Positions 12,424 through 23,848 of a stretch of 45,420 nucleotides of DNA are shown in pieces. The stretch spans positions 15,001-60,420 of the forward strand of contig JAHBMJ010005957.1 in assembly GCA_018398765.1 (NCBI GenBank). Direction: 5' to 3'. Origin of the DNA: Chromera velia (lineage: Eukaryota > Sar > Chromeraceae). Under the pieces are notes generated by a model, which saw nothing but the letters and a program-made list of their open reading frames with translations, had not been told where the DNA came from and did not search any database. The first letter of the stretch is position 1, and each line of letters starts with the position of its first letter. The position numbers and the translations under genes were made by a program.

Positions 12424-13515
12424 TAGTGCTAGGAAAAGGTTCAAAGTTCAAGGTTCAAGGTTCACTTCGAAGTAATGAACCTGAATCAGGTTCAAAAACA
12501 GGTTCAAAAACAAGTTCACTTTTAATTAATAGAAACTTCATTTTTTTGTGTTATTTTATGCCTTTAAATTAGGTTTTAATGCATTTTTAGAACGTTTTAT
12601 TATAGAATCTATGCCTTTATCGTGTTTTTAAATAGTTTAAATCAATATTTACGCTCACATTAGGTGCTAGTCTCAAGTTATTCACTGTTTATAGTCGAAA
12701 ATTAGTAATCAAAAAAGCCTGAAAAAATTGGAAAATGCTATAATTAAATTTATATGATCGTATTAATCATGATAATTTAGTCAATATAAGACCGTCACAG
12801 CGTTTCTTTCTTTCTTTCATCTGCTCACCGGTTGCCCTGCGGCCCCTGCTCCCCCTTTCCCTCTCCGTGCACCGCCGTCTCTTTGACCTGCTGCTCCCGG
12901 CCCGGCCTGTTGCCCCCCCCCTGCTCCCCTCCATGGCACCCACCGCTCTCAGCTACCGCGGGTGGCACCCAAACATCTGGGTTTGTATTTGTTCCAACCT
13001 TTTACCACATAAAATCGGATTGAAACTCTGTTTTCGAATACTCATCAGTGTACCCGATCATGTGAATTAGCAATATTGTGTCACCTGCTTTGTACTTCGC
13101 ATGAGGAGCAACATTCTTGTTCAACCCTCCTCTTGTCCACTTCGGAGCCTGCCCGGTGTTGTACTCAGTCCGCATGTGTGAAATTTCTAACCATCGTACC
13201 ATTATCGTTGGAACCCCCCTCTTGGAACCCCCCTCTACAACCGTCAGCATGAGTTTTCATGCTGACATATGATGCTAACATATGCTGACATACATCTGTC
13301 CAACATAATAGATTGAACCGGCTGGGGACAGTTGCTGTGTGCGCGGCTCCGGCTCCTTATTTCACCTATATCGGCCACGGATGGCACGGGCCTGGCCGGC
13401 CTTGTGCCAGTGGCCACGCGTCTGGCCTCCAAAACAGGTTCAAAACAGGTTTAACAGGTTCACTTTTTCAGATTTGAACCTTTTCTCAATGAACCTTTTC
13501 CCAGCCCTAGTACTA
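12424..13515. mobile_element. Possible non-autonomous DNA transposon with imperfect terminal inverted repeats
   Basis: The left end reads tagtgctaggaaaaggttca and the right end, reverse-complemented, reads tagtactagggctgggaaaaggttc. The ends match if the five bases GCTGG are missing on the left. Inside each end, GGTTCA/TGAACC motifs are reiterated (12439-12515 and 13432-13500). The form TAGGGCTGGGAAAAGG resembles the ends of hAT-superfamily elements; that likeness is family knowledge, not a search result. The outer TAGTGCTA and TAGTACTA could be an 8-bp target duplication with one mismatch. The interior mixes AT-rich and GC-rich DNA and has one 82-codon minus frame (13002-13250) with no recognised transposase motif. 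Confidence 0.4.
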
Positions 13516-14169
13516 GAAAGTAAAGCGAGGGGGGGGTTTAAGTCTAGGTTTGTATACCACTGACACTCAAATGAATTTTTACATGGCCCCCTCGGATCTA
13601 AGACTTCCGAACTTCGGTGATCATATTTTTTTTTCTTAAGTCAGTTTTTTTTAGCCATCGTCTATATATAATAGGAAAGCTTTGAACATTGATAATAATG
13701 CAGTTACATTATTTGATTATGATTCATTTTTTTATTTTTTTTTAACTGACCCAAAGTGACCCTTAATAGAGCGCCCCTGAGTCTTACTCAGGCAAGTCAG
13801 CACTAGAGTTAGGAGGCAAGCTAGAGGTCCAAATTTCCAATTTGTAAAGAAAAGCAGGTTAACAAGTGATAAGTCCTAGGACAAGTCTGAACACTTGAAT
13901 GATATGTTTGTTCCGTTAAGCACAGCATATGTATTTTAAATGCGGTAATATATTCCCGTTAACCGTCATTTCTTTTCGGCTACTTGGACATCTAAAATTT
14001 GAGTTCAGATTCAGAAAGAACAATAAAAAGGCCGAACGGAGAAGAATGACTCTGTTTTCTTGTACAAAGAATTGTGACAAGCTTCTGGTCGAAAGTTGAT
14101 GTCGTCTTTGTGTTGAGCTCTCATTTGCAAAAACGTTTGTCATCAGTTGGCGTTCCGCGTGTGCGCCAG
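13516..14169. other. AT-rich spacer, 3' flank of the TPR gene
   Basis: AT-rich sequence with long T tracts. I see no coding structure, repeat array or RNA gene. It lies directly downstream of the minus-strand TPR gene and presumably holds its 3' untranslated region. Confidence 0.5.
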
Positions 14170-15680
14170 TCAGTTAGCTGCCTCTCTGGCCCCGGTTCGT
14201 GATGCCCGACGGCCGTGCGCGGTTGTTGCATCGTTGTGTGGAATCGGGTCCTCGTGTCCCGCTGGACCGAGGGAGATGCACGGGACGTCGTGGATCTTCT
14301 GGTAGTTGAGGACCATACGGGGGTCGTCGGGCGCGAATTTCCGGGCAGACTCAAAGTCCTGAGGGTAGAAAGGAAGAACGGTTCGATGGATACAGGAGGA
14401 AGTGCAAAACCCGACGAGACAGACCAAGCAAACCAGACAAACCAAACAGATGAGACAAACAGACAGACGGACGGGATGAAGAAAGAAAGAAAAAACTGTT
14501 CACACAGCGAAAAAGAAAGTCTTCCTCGGAAGGAGGGGGACATGCGGACCTCTGCCGCGTCTTCGAAGGCTCTGAGGGCTTTGTACGAGAACGCCCGCCG
14601 AAACAGAGCTCGAGCGTTTGACGGTTGCATATCGAGAACCACAGAGAAGTCTTGCAGGGCCCTCGCGTGCTGTCCCACAGCCTGCAGGGCTTTTGCTCGT
14701 TCGTGCACATAATGCGGTACGTACACGCCCACGGGTGGTTTGGAAGCGTTGGCGTCCAGCTCCGGCCACGGTCCCTTCAGTTCGTCTTCCTCAGGGGCGT
14801 TGGTGGCGTGGTGCATGGCGTTGTCGAATGAGGGCACTGCAAAGGCGTGCTTTCCTGCAATGCCGATGGTCAATGAAATGGTGAAGGAAGAGGAACGGTC
14901 AGAAGAGTATAGACGCACAAGCATTGATGGAAAAAAGTTGACATGCGAACGGATGACACGCACGTATGGATGCACTCCCGAAGACACCCACGTCTCCAAC
15001 CACACACATGACGAAATGCACGAAAACAGACAAGAAAGCAATCGACATCCGAACCCTTTCTACTGATATATTTCAGGTGGACCTACCGAGGTTCGCGAAG
15101 GACACTCCCATAAAGTAGTAGAGCTCAGGGAGGAGACGGTGACTGAGGGGAACGGGGGCCTCGAGAGCTGCTTTGAAGTCTCCAATGGCGTTGCGGAATG
15201 TTCTCATGGTGTATCTTGTTAGACCCCTCTCGAACAGAAGGAGGCCTTGCTGGTTCCCCGCATCTTCACACATCTTCACAGCTCTGCTCAGGTCCTCTTC
15301 TGACCTGCAGGGCGTGCGTCAATCAAGGGAAGGACAAGGAGGGATTGCAGTCAAATAGAGATGGTGTGGTTGGACCATTCTCATTCTGTTTTGGCCATGC
15401 ATGTGTGGTGGTCAGCAGCTGAAACGCTCCATCCGTCCTCTGCATACGAATCGGGCGGATACCTGCCCGTTTGTCCGTTCGAGAACTACCGAAGTCGATC
15501 AACGGTTGTGGAGTGGAAAAGTCTGAAGATCTCCAGAGGCATTGACCGACAGACAGATGTCAGATGAGGATCGTTCAGTCCACTGACTAAGCCATCCAGT
15601 CACTTACTCATTCACTCACTGAGATGTTTGTTCAGTGACCCACCCATCCATCCACCCATCCCTCCAGTCATTCGTTTATT

Positions 15681-15713
<33 letters not shown>

Positions 15714-18065
15714 GTCCATCCAGTCATTCGTTTCTTCATCCATTCGATCATTCATTTGCAGTTCGTCTTCTTCCATGTCTTCTTGATCCTTTTCTTCCTT
15801 CCTTCCTTCCTTCCTTTGCTTTGCACTTTCGTCATCTACGTTACCTGTCCTATCCAGCATACTCAACACGTTTGCATCATGGACGGGAACGGTCTGTGGA
15901 ACTGGGGGGGAAATGTATGAAATGCAAAGTGGGCACTAAACACTTCGGCTAGACGTACTTCATTCCCGTCACGAAGATGGACGCAATTCTGTGTGTAAAC
16001 TGGTAACTGAATCGGTACTGGAATTTTTTATCAACTGACCTCTCTAGCTCGCCGAGCTCGAAGAAGCACTTCGCCCGATTAGAAAGATACGATGGCCGCG
16101 TGTCGTCCATCTCTATGGCTCTCGTCATGTCCGTCACAGCAGCACCAAGGTCCCCCAGAACTCTCCAAGTCAGACCCCGATAAGAGTATAATTCCGCAAA
16201 CTTCTTCTTCCTCTCTCCCGTCACTACAGGAGCATTCGAGTGCCCTTCCCTTTCTCCCCCCTCCTCTCCCTCCACTCCACCCTCTTTGGGCGTCTCTCCT
16301 TCAGCTGCCTCCTCGCCCTGAGCCGGCAGTTGCACCGTCCCGCCGCCCTCTGCCCCTGCCGCAGGTGTGGTCGGTGCAGTTCCTAAGGGCGCTACTGGTG
16401 TTTTGGGTTTGGCGTCTTCCCACCTGAGTTGCAGTGCTGTGTTGAAATCATTCAGGGCGTCTTCGGGTTTTCCCATGCGAAGGAAGACGATGCCCCTGTT
16501 GGTGAAATCGTTGAAGTTTGAAGGCTCCAGATCGATGGCCGAGTCGAAGTCATCCAGAGCTTCTGCGTGCTGTCCCATATCTCTCAGGAGGAGCCCTCTG
16601 GCCTCGTGCAGGGAGTGGTCGGGAGGGACGAGGGAAAATGCCTTCAGGGCTCTGTCGAACTGCAAAAGGATTCATCAGTTTTGCAAGGGAGAAGAAAGGG
16701 AAGGGCAGAGAGGTTTGCAATGGCAAAAAATGAGCAAACGATTTGAAAGATGGACGCAAACCACAAACAAGTACAGAAGGAAACTCGGGCGGGGGTGTAA
16801 CCGACAGACGCAACATCTGCACAGCGGACGAGCACATCAGACTAACGATCGACGAGAGAGCAAGAACCCTCTCCTGCCCTTCAATTCGCCACCTTCCCTT
16901 GTCACCTTCTCCCCTTTTTTTCAGTCACGTATTACAATTTCAGATTCCACCGCTGCTCGATCCGACAGCTCACTTTCCGCTCCATCCAGAAACAATTCTT
17001 CCAAATTTCCTGCCTGACCTGTCCGTCCAGATGGAACATCAACCCAAGGTGGAACCTCGAAGCTGCGTGCTGAGGGTTTGCCTCTAGGGCTTTCTGGAAG
17101 AAGGCGATGGCGTTTGGCAGAGATTCGGTGCCCTTTGCCGCATAGGCGAGCCCTTTATGATGGAGGAACTCTGCTGTCCTCTTCCTGAGTGACTCTGTCT
17201 CTTGCTCGTCTGCCTCCAGGGCACTCGCCCCGCTCTGCACCCTCTGGGCCTTTTCGTTCAGACGAATTGCTATGTCGAAGTCGGCAAGGGCATCGTCATA
17301 TTGTTTCAACTCGTAGTATGCACACCCCTGCACGAAGGAGGACAAAAGAGAAGTGCACGCGCCCCGGGACAAACGACGGAAACGATGGAAAAGGAAGAAA
17401 GCAGACAAAGGCAAAAAAATAAGCTGAGAATTCTTGAGATTCGATTTCTTTGCTTTGGATAGGAAGGTGGTCCTGCGGAAAACGGAAAGAGAGTTTGCAA
17501 ATAGAGAGTCGGTCTCACTCGAGTTCCAGTCAGAGAGTTAGTCACACTCGCACTAACAAACTCTCTGACTGACGCACGCACCCTGTGGAAGTGGAAGTTC
17601 GGGTTTCCCTCCTCTCTGTCAATTGCCACGGTGAAGTCCTGGAGAGCCTGTGTGAAAAGCGCCTCGCCCCCGCTCTTCCTCCCCAGGTGGTAGAGGGCCT
17701 GTCCTTTGTTGCTGAAGTACCTGGCCTGCCCGTCAAGCTCTACTGCCTGCAGCAAAATAACAAACAATCCACAGATTCGACACTAGGGTCTTCTTTCAGG
17801 CACACATGCACGCACAGATGTACGCACTCAAAACTGCACGGTCAAACACATCTTCTACATAGGAGGGCCAGAAAAAGCGATGCCATGAAAAAACAACGCA
17901 AGCTGTCAGACTGCCTCGTCTATCCTCATGCGTGTGTGAGTGACAAAGAGAACCGCTCAGAGGGTAAATGCCCCCTTTCTCTCTCTGCCTGTCTCTCTGC
18001 CTGTCATGAAGAAAAGAAGGGAGAAGAAGAAACATATAGTCTGTCTGCCTGTCTCTCTGCCTGCC

Positions 18066-18102
<37 letters not shown>

Positions 18103-18122
18103 GCCGGTCTGCCGGCCTGCCT

Positions 18123-18164
<42 letters not shown>

Positions 18165-19121
18165 GAGAGAGAGAAAGAGAGGTGGATGGGTGGGTAGGTG
18201 GATGGTAGCTCACCCTCGAAAATTCGAACTTTGCGAGGTCGTATTGCTGGTTCTCGCAGAGTGACAGCCCGAGTTGGTTGTGTGACTCTGGATTGTCCCC
18301 GTCTCCCTGCACTGCCATCTTGAGGTCCTCTATGGACTCCGTGATCCGGTCGATGTTCCTGTAACAGATACCTCTGTAGTGGTAGGCCTTGTGGGCCTTT
18401 GGCAACTTCTTTTCGATCGCCTGAAAGCCATGCAGGAGGGATGCAGAGTGATTTGACTCCGGATTGCAAAATGCAGATAAATCAGTCTGGGGGAGAAGAA
18501 GGCGTGGCTCCGTGGACAAATACAGAGAAAGCAGTGGTAGACGGATAGATTTGCCTTACTGCACTTCTCATTACGCAGGTACAGTCACTACGTGCGATGA
18601 GCATGGATGCATGTATGAAGGAAAGAAATTTGACTGACCGCTGTGAAATCCTGAATGGCGGTCTCGAAGTTTTTGAGGTCGTAGTAGACAAGCGCCCTTG
18701 AAAAGTGATATTCCGATCTGTTCTTGAGTGCCTCATGGCTTGTCTGGTCCTTGTTGTGCCTCAGAGCATCATTGTAGTCCATCAGGGCCTCCGGGACCCG
18801 CCTGAGCTTGCGGAAGCAGTACCCTCGCGCTGCAAAGTACCGATCATTTGCAGGCTCTAGACGCAGTGCCATGCCGTAATCAAAGAGTGCCTGAGGGAAC
18901 CTGGTCATCTCTACGTAAACCTTCCCTCTTTGAAAGTAGTACTTCCCATCGCTCGGTCGCAGCGAAATGGCCTCTGTGAGCATTTGTGCACATTGTTCTA
19001 GATCCAGCTGTGATCTTTTGGTTTTCTTGAACAAGGTCAGGGCGTTCTTGTAGAGGTCCTGGGCAAGTTTTGCCTTGTCCTTGGTCTCCTCCTGCATTTT
19101 CAACTGATCGACTGGCGCCAT
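14170..19121 (-). CDS. Tetratricopeptide-repeat (TPR) protein, 8 exons
   Basis: Eight minus-strand exons join in phase: 19121-18639, 18420-18214, 17746-17582, 17327-17019, 16659-16040, 15304-15087, 14854-14550 and 14358-14170 (stop TGA). Donors are GTCAGT, GTGAGC, GTGCGT, GTCAGG, GTCAGT, GTAGGT and GTCCGC, and every acceptor ends in CAG. Phases are 0, 0, 0, 0, 2, 1, 0, and the product is about 831 residues. Repeated 34-residue helix pairs of TPR type run through it, with the G/Y/A/A/P pattern clear near residues 57-125 (YYFQRGKVYVEM, ALFDYGMALRLEPA), in exons 2-5, and again at the C-terminus (HARALQDFSVVLDMQPSNARA). Residues about 470-540 are a Gly/Glu-rich linker. TPRs are protein-binding scaffolds; no catalytic domain is seen and the partner is unknown. 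The start at 19121 has a good context (AAGATGGCG); an in-frame ATG at 19163 is possible. Codon and intron style differ from the repeats around it. Confidence 0.88.
15635..15815. repeat. CATC/TTCC-type microsatellite in TPR intron 5
   Basis: Runs of ATCC and GTCC tetramers at about 15640-15722 are followed by TTCC runs near 15795-15815. They lie inside the 735-bp fifth intron of the TPR gene. Confidence 0.85.
18036..18160. repeat. CTGT/CTGC and GT microsatellites in TPR intron 2
   Basis: CTGT and CTGC tetramers (18036-18124) run into a GT dinucleotide tract (18125-18159), just upstream, on the plus strand, of exon 2. All of it is intronic. Confidence 0.9.
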
Positions 19122-20110
19122 CTTGACAGGGTCAGTTGAGAACGTGTACAGAAAAAGTTTCAAGAGCTAGCGAATAAGGTGATTGCGGTGTCAACAGACC
19201 GCCAACTCGATTCTCGGCTCTTTGCTGTCAGATGGTGATCGTTTAGAGGAAAACGAGTCTTGGAGGACACGAAGCGGTACTGTGGGCCTGCTGAAACAAA
19301 GTTGAAGGAAGTCGGACCGGCTGACAATCGTATATACGTGGAGTTTCAGCTCACTGTATAACCATGCACGTGGTTTCTCTGTGTATATGGGTTCTCTCGC
19401 ATATGTACGTACGCGTATCGGTCAGAAGTCTGACGCACGCATGCATATACAAATTTTGATGCTCCTGCGGAGCATGCCGTGGCCCCGGTGAAAGGGGGAA
19501 ACCGGGGGTCGCGCATTATCGCGTATGAAGGCCTAAATACAACTAAAAATTAGTCTGAAATTCTCACCCATAGTTATAGCAAATCGATCTGCAAACTGTC
19601 TACAATTCATATTCTTTACCTGAGTTTATAAAACTAATTTGCCATATTTTTTCTAACATTTTTAAAAAGGAAAAAATGACGATCTAGAGAATGATTGACT
19701 CGTTTTCTAGTTAACGTAATCTCTCAATACACTAATAACTCGATTAGGTTCGATACGAAAACACAGTAAAGGTATCTGTGAAAAAGCCCTAGACACGGAG
19801 GACGGTCTGAGGACCGGGGAGGAGTGAGCCAACAGTATTTGACCTAGTCTTTGACAGTGTATTACAGTGTCTGCATATATGTCTGCATCACTTACACAAT
19901 AGTTACTCTTTTATCATCTTTCACCCTTTATCCTAGCCTTTGTCTCTCGATCTTACTGTCTCTCTGAGACACTGTCAGTTTCTCTACTTCAGTCTGGGTG
20001 CATCGGCCTCGATCTCTCTCTCCTATGCAGAACCGTACATCCATCTGGCTTTTTCCCTCTCTCGCTCTCTATCTCTCCCTGATCATAAGTCTTCGTCTGC
20101 CACCTGTCTG
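19122..20110. other. Spacer upstream of the TPR gene, with hairpin cluster
   Basis: No coding structure is seen. It should hold the TPR promoter and 5' untranslated region, but no TATA-like element is convincing. Positions 19459-19523 contain three adjacent GC-rich inverted repeats in otherwise AT-rich DNA: ATGCTCC/GGAGCAT with a 3-nt loop, CCCCGGT/ACCGGGG with an 11-nt loop, and CGCG/CGCG. Confidence 0.5.
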
Positions 20111-20281
20111 CTAACATGCGCACGTACACATATATATACACATACACACACACACACACATACACACACACACACACAGACACATACACACACACATACA
20201 TACACATACATACATACACACATACATACACATACATACACACACACACACATACACACACACACACACATACATACTCAT

Positions 20282-20317
<36 letters not shown>

Positions 20318-20325
20318 AGAGAGAG
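20111..20325. repeat. CA-dinucleotide array
   Basis: Nearly uninterrupted CA with TA and GCA interruptions. Open frames on either strand (Thr-His or Cys-Val runs) are artefacts of the array. Confidence 0.95.
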
Positions 20326-20454
20326 AAAGAGTGTTGACACTCTCACCGCTACATCGCATGCATACATAAGCATGCACATTACTCAGACTGACAAGCTCGC
20401 ACAGGTATAGATCGCATACGCACGGACGGAGATACACACACATACACACACACA

Positions 20455-20458
20455 GAGC

Positions 20459-20490
<32 letters not shown>

Positions 20491-20505
20491 AAGAGAGAGA
20501 ATTAA
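20455..20505. repeat. GA-rich microsatellite
   Basis: GA dinucleotide run just outside the left LTR of the retrotransposon. Confidence 0.9.
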
Positions 20506-20529
20506 AGAGAACGGAAGATTAGATAGGGA

Positions 20530-20534
20530 CGTAC
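20530..20534. other. Target-site duplication, left (CGTAC)
   Basis: CGTAC directly precedes the left LTR and is repeated directly after the right LTR at 27482-27486. Five bases is the usual duplication length for Ty1/copia insertions. Confidence 0.9.
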
Positions 20535-21077
20535 TGTGAAAAGTATGTGCACGATGCGAGCGAGAATACGTGCGTCACGAGCGAGAAGCGCCCTACGAAT
20601 CCGGACGCGCGATGAAGCGTGGCGGTCTGGGATGCACATGCAGGTAGACTGAATTGAAGAGCATACTTGAAAGGCTGACTTGATTGAGAGAGCTTGCTTC
20701 AATGTAGGGTGTGACATATCGAGCATAGCTAGCTAAGTGCTGATCACTTCGTAAATGACTGAGTGACAGTGATGGTTGGCTGTGGCAGGTCGGAATTTTC
20801 ATGTGTCTTTGAGTCGATCGTGTTGATGTTGACTTGCTTTGGGCCTCTCGAGTTTGAGTATGACTGGAGGGCAGTATAAATTCAAAGGCTATGCGCATGC
20901 ATAGGAAATATTCTTTTATTGACAGTCACTAGATTGATTTGAACAAGTGGAAGCTGATGACTCTGCCCTGGTTGGACAGACTCCTTCTGTAAGTTGATGA
21001 ATGGATGTGAGGTGATTCAATTATATTGCCGTCTCCTCTAGTTGAATGGTAGGACAGCTAGCATCACACTTTTCTGT
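20535..21077 (+). repeat. Left long terminal repeat (LTR)
   Basis: Starts TGTGAAAAGTATGTG and ends CACACTTTTCTGT. It matches 26939-27481 over its full length without indels. The 3' end is TGT rather than the canonical CA. A TATAAA-like sequence (gcagtataaattc, about 20872) could be the retrotransposon promoter; the right LTR has tatgaa there. Confidence 0.95.
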
Positions 21078-21092
21078 GGTGCTCCCAGGCGC
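21077..21092 (+). promoter_or_regulatory. Candidate primer-binding site
   Basis: TGGTGCTCCCAGGCGC begins at the last LTR base. A tRNA ending in GGGAGCACCA would pair with it. It is not the initiator-Met site used by many copia elements, and the tRNA is not identified. Confidence 0.45.
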
Positions 21093-21166
21093 TTGAGGCA
21101 ACTTTTTTGAGCTGGTCACCTTTCATCCTTCCCTTTCTCTCCTTGTTTGGTCTGTCTGTATGAAAG

Positions 21167-21817
21167 ATGGCAGAGCCAAGGGGTCCCCGACAGTATTTTC
21201 CCCTGTTGGGGGCCACTGATTCAATCCTTTCCTGGAAGATCGCAGTCCAAAAGATGAAGATGACTGACCCTGCGTGGCTTGGCTTAACCCAAGCGAGAAG
21301 ACTGCATCTTGAGCCCTCTCAGGTTTTGAATGCAGTCAAGGCTGTCAAACATATGCATTCGGCAGTCCTTGGTGTGTTCATGCAACGCAATGCAGGTGCA
21401 TTCAACCTGGAGGACGACGAGGAAGGGGGAGAAAAGGAGGGAGCTACAGGAGAAGGAGTGGGAGACGACGATGAGGTGGAGCCGGTGCTAGACGACCTCG
21501 GTCTCCCCGAGGTGGACCCAGCAAGGGTCAACTACCCCCTCTTCAAGAGAGAGGTGTGGGCGGCGGTGGACCGGGCCTTTGGAATCGAGGACGTGGATAT
21601 GAAAGATGCCATCACCGCAAAGTACAACGCCTTTTACAAGAGGAGGGGAGCTTTCGCCGCCAACCTCTCACTCATAGCCACTGAGTGGAGGAACCTGGAG
21701 GCGCAGGCTGTCCAGTTTGGTGTAAAGATCCTAAAGAAGAAGAAGGCGGAGTACCTCATGAATGCTGTGCCCCTTGAGTTGCAGACGATCTTGAGGATCA
21801 CCCTCAAACAGGAATAG
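21167..21817 (+). pseudogene. gag: Retrotransposon gag, N-terminal part
   Basis: This 216-codon frame starts MAEPRGPRQYFPLLG and ends at an in-frame TAG (GAA TAG CAC). The same frame continues beyond it. It contains an acidic stretch (DDEEGGEKEG, about residues 82-110) and a helix-rich region resembling copia Gag/UBN2-type domains (NLSLIATEWRNLEAQA). The first ATG is chosen; it lies 90 bp after the LTR. Gag would form the virus-like particle. The TAG looks like a C-to-T change of a CAG codon, so I call it broken rather than a programmed stop. Confidence 0.85.
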
Positions 21818-22771
21818 CACGACCCTGAGGCGATCTTGCGTGAGATCAAGGAGCTCGCATCTGCAGCTGGGAATTCTCTTATGCAGGTGCTGGCTGGGAA
21901 GAAGCCCAGCGAGCAGGTGACTCGTCGGAGGCTTGAGATTGCCCTGTTTGCAGGATCTGGGGAGATCCGGCCTCGGGTGCCTGGTGGCCTTCGTGGTCGA
22001 GGTCGTGGACATGGACGTGGCAACGGCCGCGGCAGAGGAGGTGGACACGGGGGTGGTGCCAGTGGGCGTAGTTCTGGCGGTGCTAGTGAGCAGCCGTCCA
22101 GCAGCAGCTCTCGAGGAGGAGGACAAGCAGGGAGAGGCAGAGGTGGACTCCGAGGTGGTGGTCGTGGAGGTTCTCAGTCCGGGCAAGGGAGCTTGGGTTC
22201 GACCTTGAAGGGGAAGTGTCATAACTGCAAGCAGTACGGACACAAGCAAGCGGATTGTCCGGACTTGCAGCAGTCGAGTGACAGAGTGGGTATGGTTGCC
22301 GACAGGCAGGGTACAGAGGTGCAGACAGCGACGTTCGGTCGAGATGATCAGCGAGTGGACATCGTCGACGGCCGTGCTGCTGGCACGAGAGAGACTGCCT
22401 GGATGATGCAGGTACGTCGACCTGCAAGGTCTTCCCAGAGAGAGTTCTGGGAGTCCGACATTGCCTACCTCGACACTGGAGCTTCGAGATCCATCTTCCC
22501 CGGGTACTACCGCAAGTACGTCATCTGGAGCGAGGAGATCAACCGAGAGATCAACCAGGCCGAGACGGGAGTGAAGCTGAAGGTCCATGAGGATGCTCTC
22601 TTCCATGCCTGTGCATCACAGAGCGTATCTCGTGAGAGACAGGGAGGACGGGTCTCCGTCAGTGGAACCGCTCCTTCGACCCCACAAGCTGGTTCTGATG
22701 GAGACGGCTGCCGACTCGTGGTTCGCAATCGTCGATGCCGTCTCCAGCGAGCTGAAAGAGTTCCGCATTGA
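21818..22771 (+). pseudogene. Gag C-terminus with zinc knuckle, and aspartic protease
   Basis: It continues the gag frame after the TAG. An Arg/Gly-rich basic region (GRGRGHGRGNGRGRGG and similar, encoded at about 21990-22180) is followed by a CCHC zinc knuckle, CHNCKQYGHKQADC, at 22217-22258; both bind RNA. The retroviral-type protease active site DTGAS is at 22472-22486 in the context YLDTGASRSIFPG. After about 22575 the true coding frame appears to move by +1, and the rest of this frame (to the stop at 22771) has non-copia composition. Confidence 0.85.
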
Positions 22772-23848
22772 CTGCCCCAGAGGAGATCCGTCCTGCAACA
22801 TTCCATATGTTGTCATGCAGAGCGCCGAGCGAGTGTACACCTCCCCGCACCGACTGTCTGCCGTCTCTTACAAGACTGCAATGACGTGGCACCGCCGCCT
22901 CCTACACTGTGGCGAAGAGAGGTTGGTAGATACGTTGAAGGAGAATGGTTTGGTGGCCTGGAGAGACGTCCTTGACAAGGTCTAGAAGAGCTGCGACATC
23001 TGTGAGCAGAGGAACGCTGTGAAATCTACACTACCGAGAAGCCGACACCGGCGTGATGGGACGAAGTTCGGTGAGGAGTGGTGGTGGGACCTGATGTTCA
23101 TGAAGGAGGTAGGGCACGGAGGCGTACACATCATCAGCGTCCTCGTCGAGCTCTTGCACCAATGGTGGAGCCTTCGTGTGTTGAAGACCAAGGACGAGGC
23201 CGACCAGCATCTACTTCATCTGATCATCGCCGAGCAGATCATCCCCAAGATCATCCGATCTGACAATGACACCGTGCTCAAGCTCGGCAAGACCAAGCAA
23301 CTGGCTGCTGAGTACAACATCTACCTCGAGCCGTCTCCTCCACATTGCCCCGAGTCCCATGGAGCAGTGGAGGTTGCGAACAGGGAGATTAGGACAATGC
23401 TAAGGACTGCACTCAAGGAGATTGGCTGTGATGCCTACGTGTGGCCTGTTCTCATCCCCGGCATTGAGCAGACGCACAACGTGACCTTTGCTCCCTTGAC
23501 AGGTGTGAGCCCGTGGTTTGGCCGTTTTCAGTCTCCCCCCCCTTTTGTTCTCCGTTTTGGAGACCCTGTCGTTTTCAAGCCCCCTTCTGCTGATAAGTCT
23601 CTCTCTTTTCCTAGTGTGGAGGGAGTGTTCATTCACACAGTGAACGACACTTTGTGTGAAGTGTTGTATTACCCTCCGGAGATAGAGAGATGGACTGTCT
23701 GCAAGCTGCACCCCATCGTCCCGAAGCCAGTGCGTCGGGGGGTGGAGGAAGCGTGGCTGGGCAGAGCAGCGCGATGCACAGGCAGAGGGAATGGGGATGG
23801 AGTGGGGGGTGGCACTGAGGATGGAGAGAAGAACAAGTACGGCTGCAA
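22575..23848 (+). pseudogene. pol: Pol: protease tail, pre-integrase zinc finger and integrase core (up to N gap)
   Basis: This frame is +1 to gag and opens after a TGA at 22572. The HHCC zinc finger (WHRRLLH and, after an in-frame TAG at 22983, CDIC) marks the GAG-pre-integrase domain. The integrase catalytic core follows: first Asp in WWWDLMF, second in IRSDND, and Glu in HGAVEVAN, with 35 residues between the second Asp and the Glu, as in DD35E enzymes. Integrase joins the cDNA to host DNA. The copy is cut at the N at 23849 and its core sequence is repeated beyond it. Confidence 0.85.

Noticed and set aside
14215-14712. 165-codon plus-strand frame opposite TPR exons 7 and 8
   Set aside because: Antisense shadow of the spliced TPR gene and its intron.
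20083-20449. Cys-Val and Thr-His rich open frames
   Set aside because: Translation of the CA/GT microsatellite.
20593-20898. Minus-strand frame of about 101 codons in the left LTR, repeated at 26997-27323 in the right LTR
   Set aside because: Present only because the LTR is duplicated; no domain, antisense to the element, and it differs in length between copies.
21815-21817. Programmed stop-codon readthrough in gag
   Set aside because: Three further in-frame stops exist in the element and all fit C-to-T decay, so a single functional readthrough is not the simplest reading.
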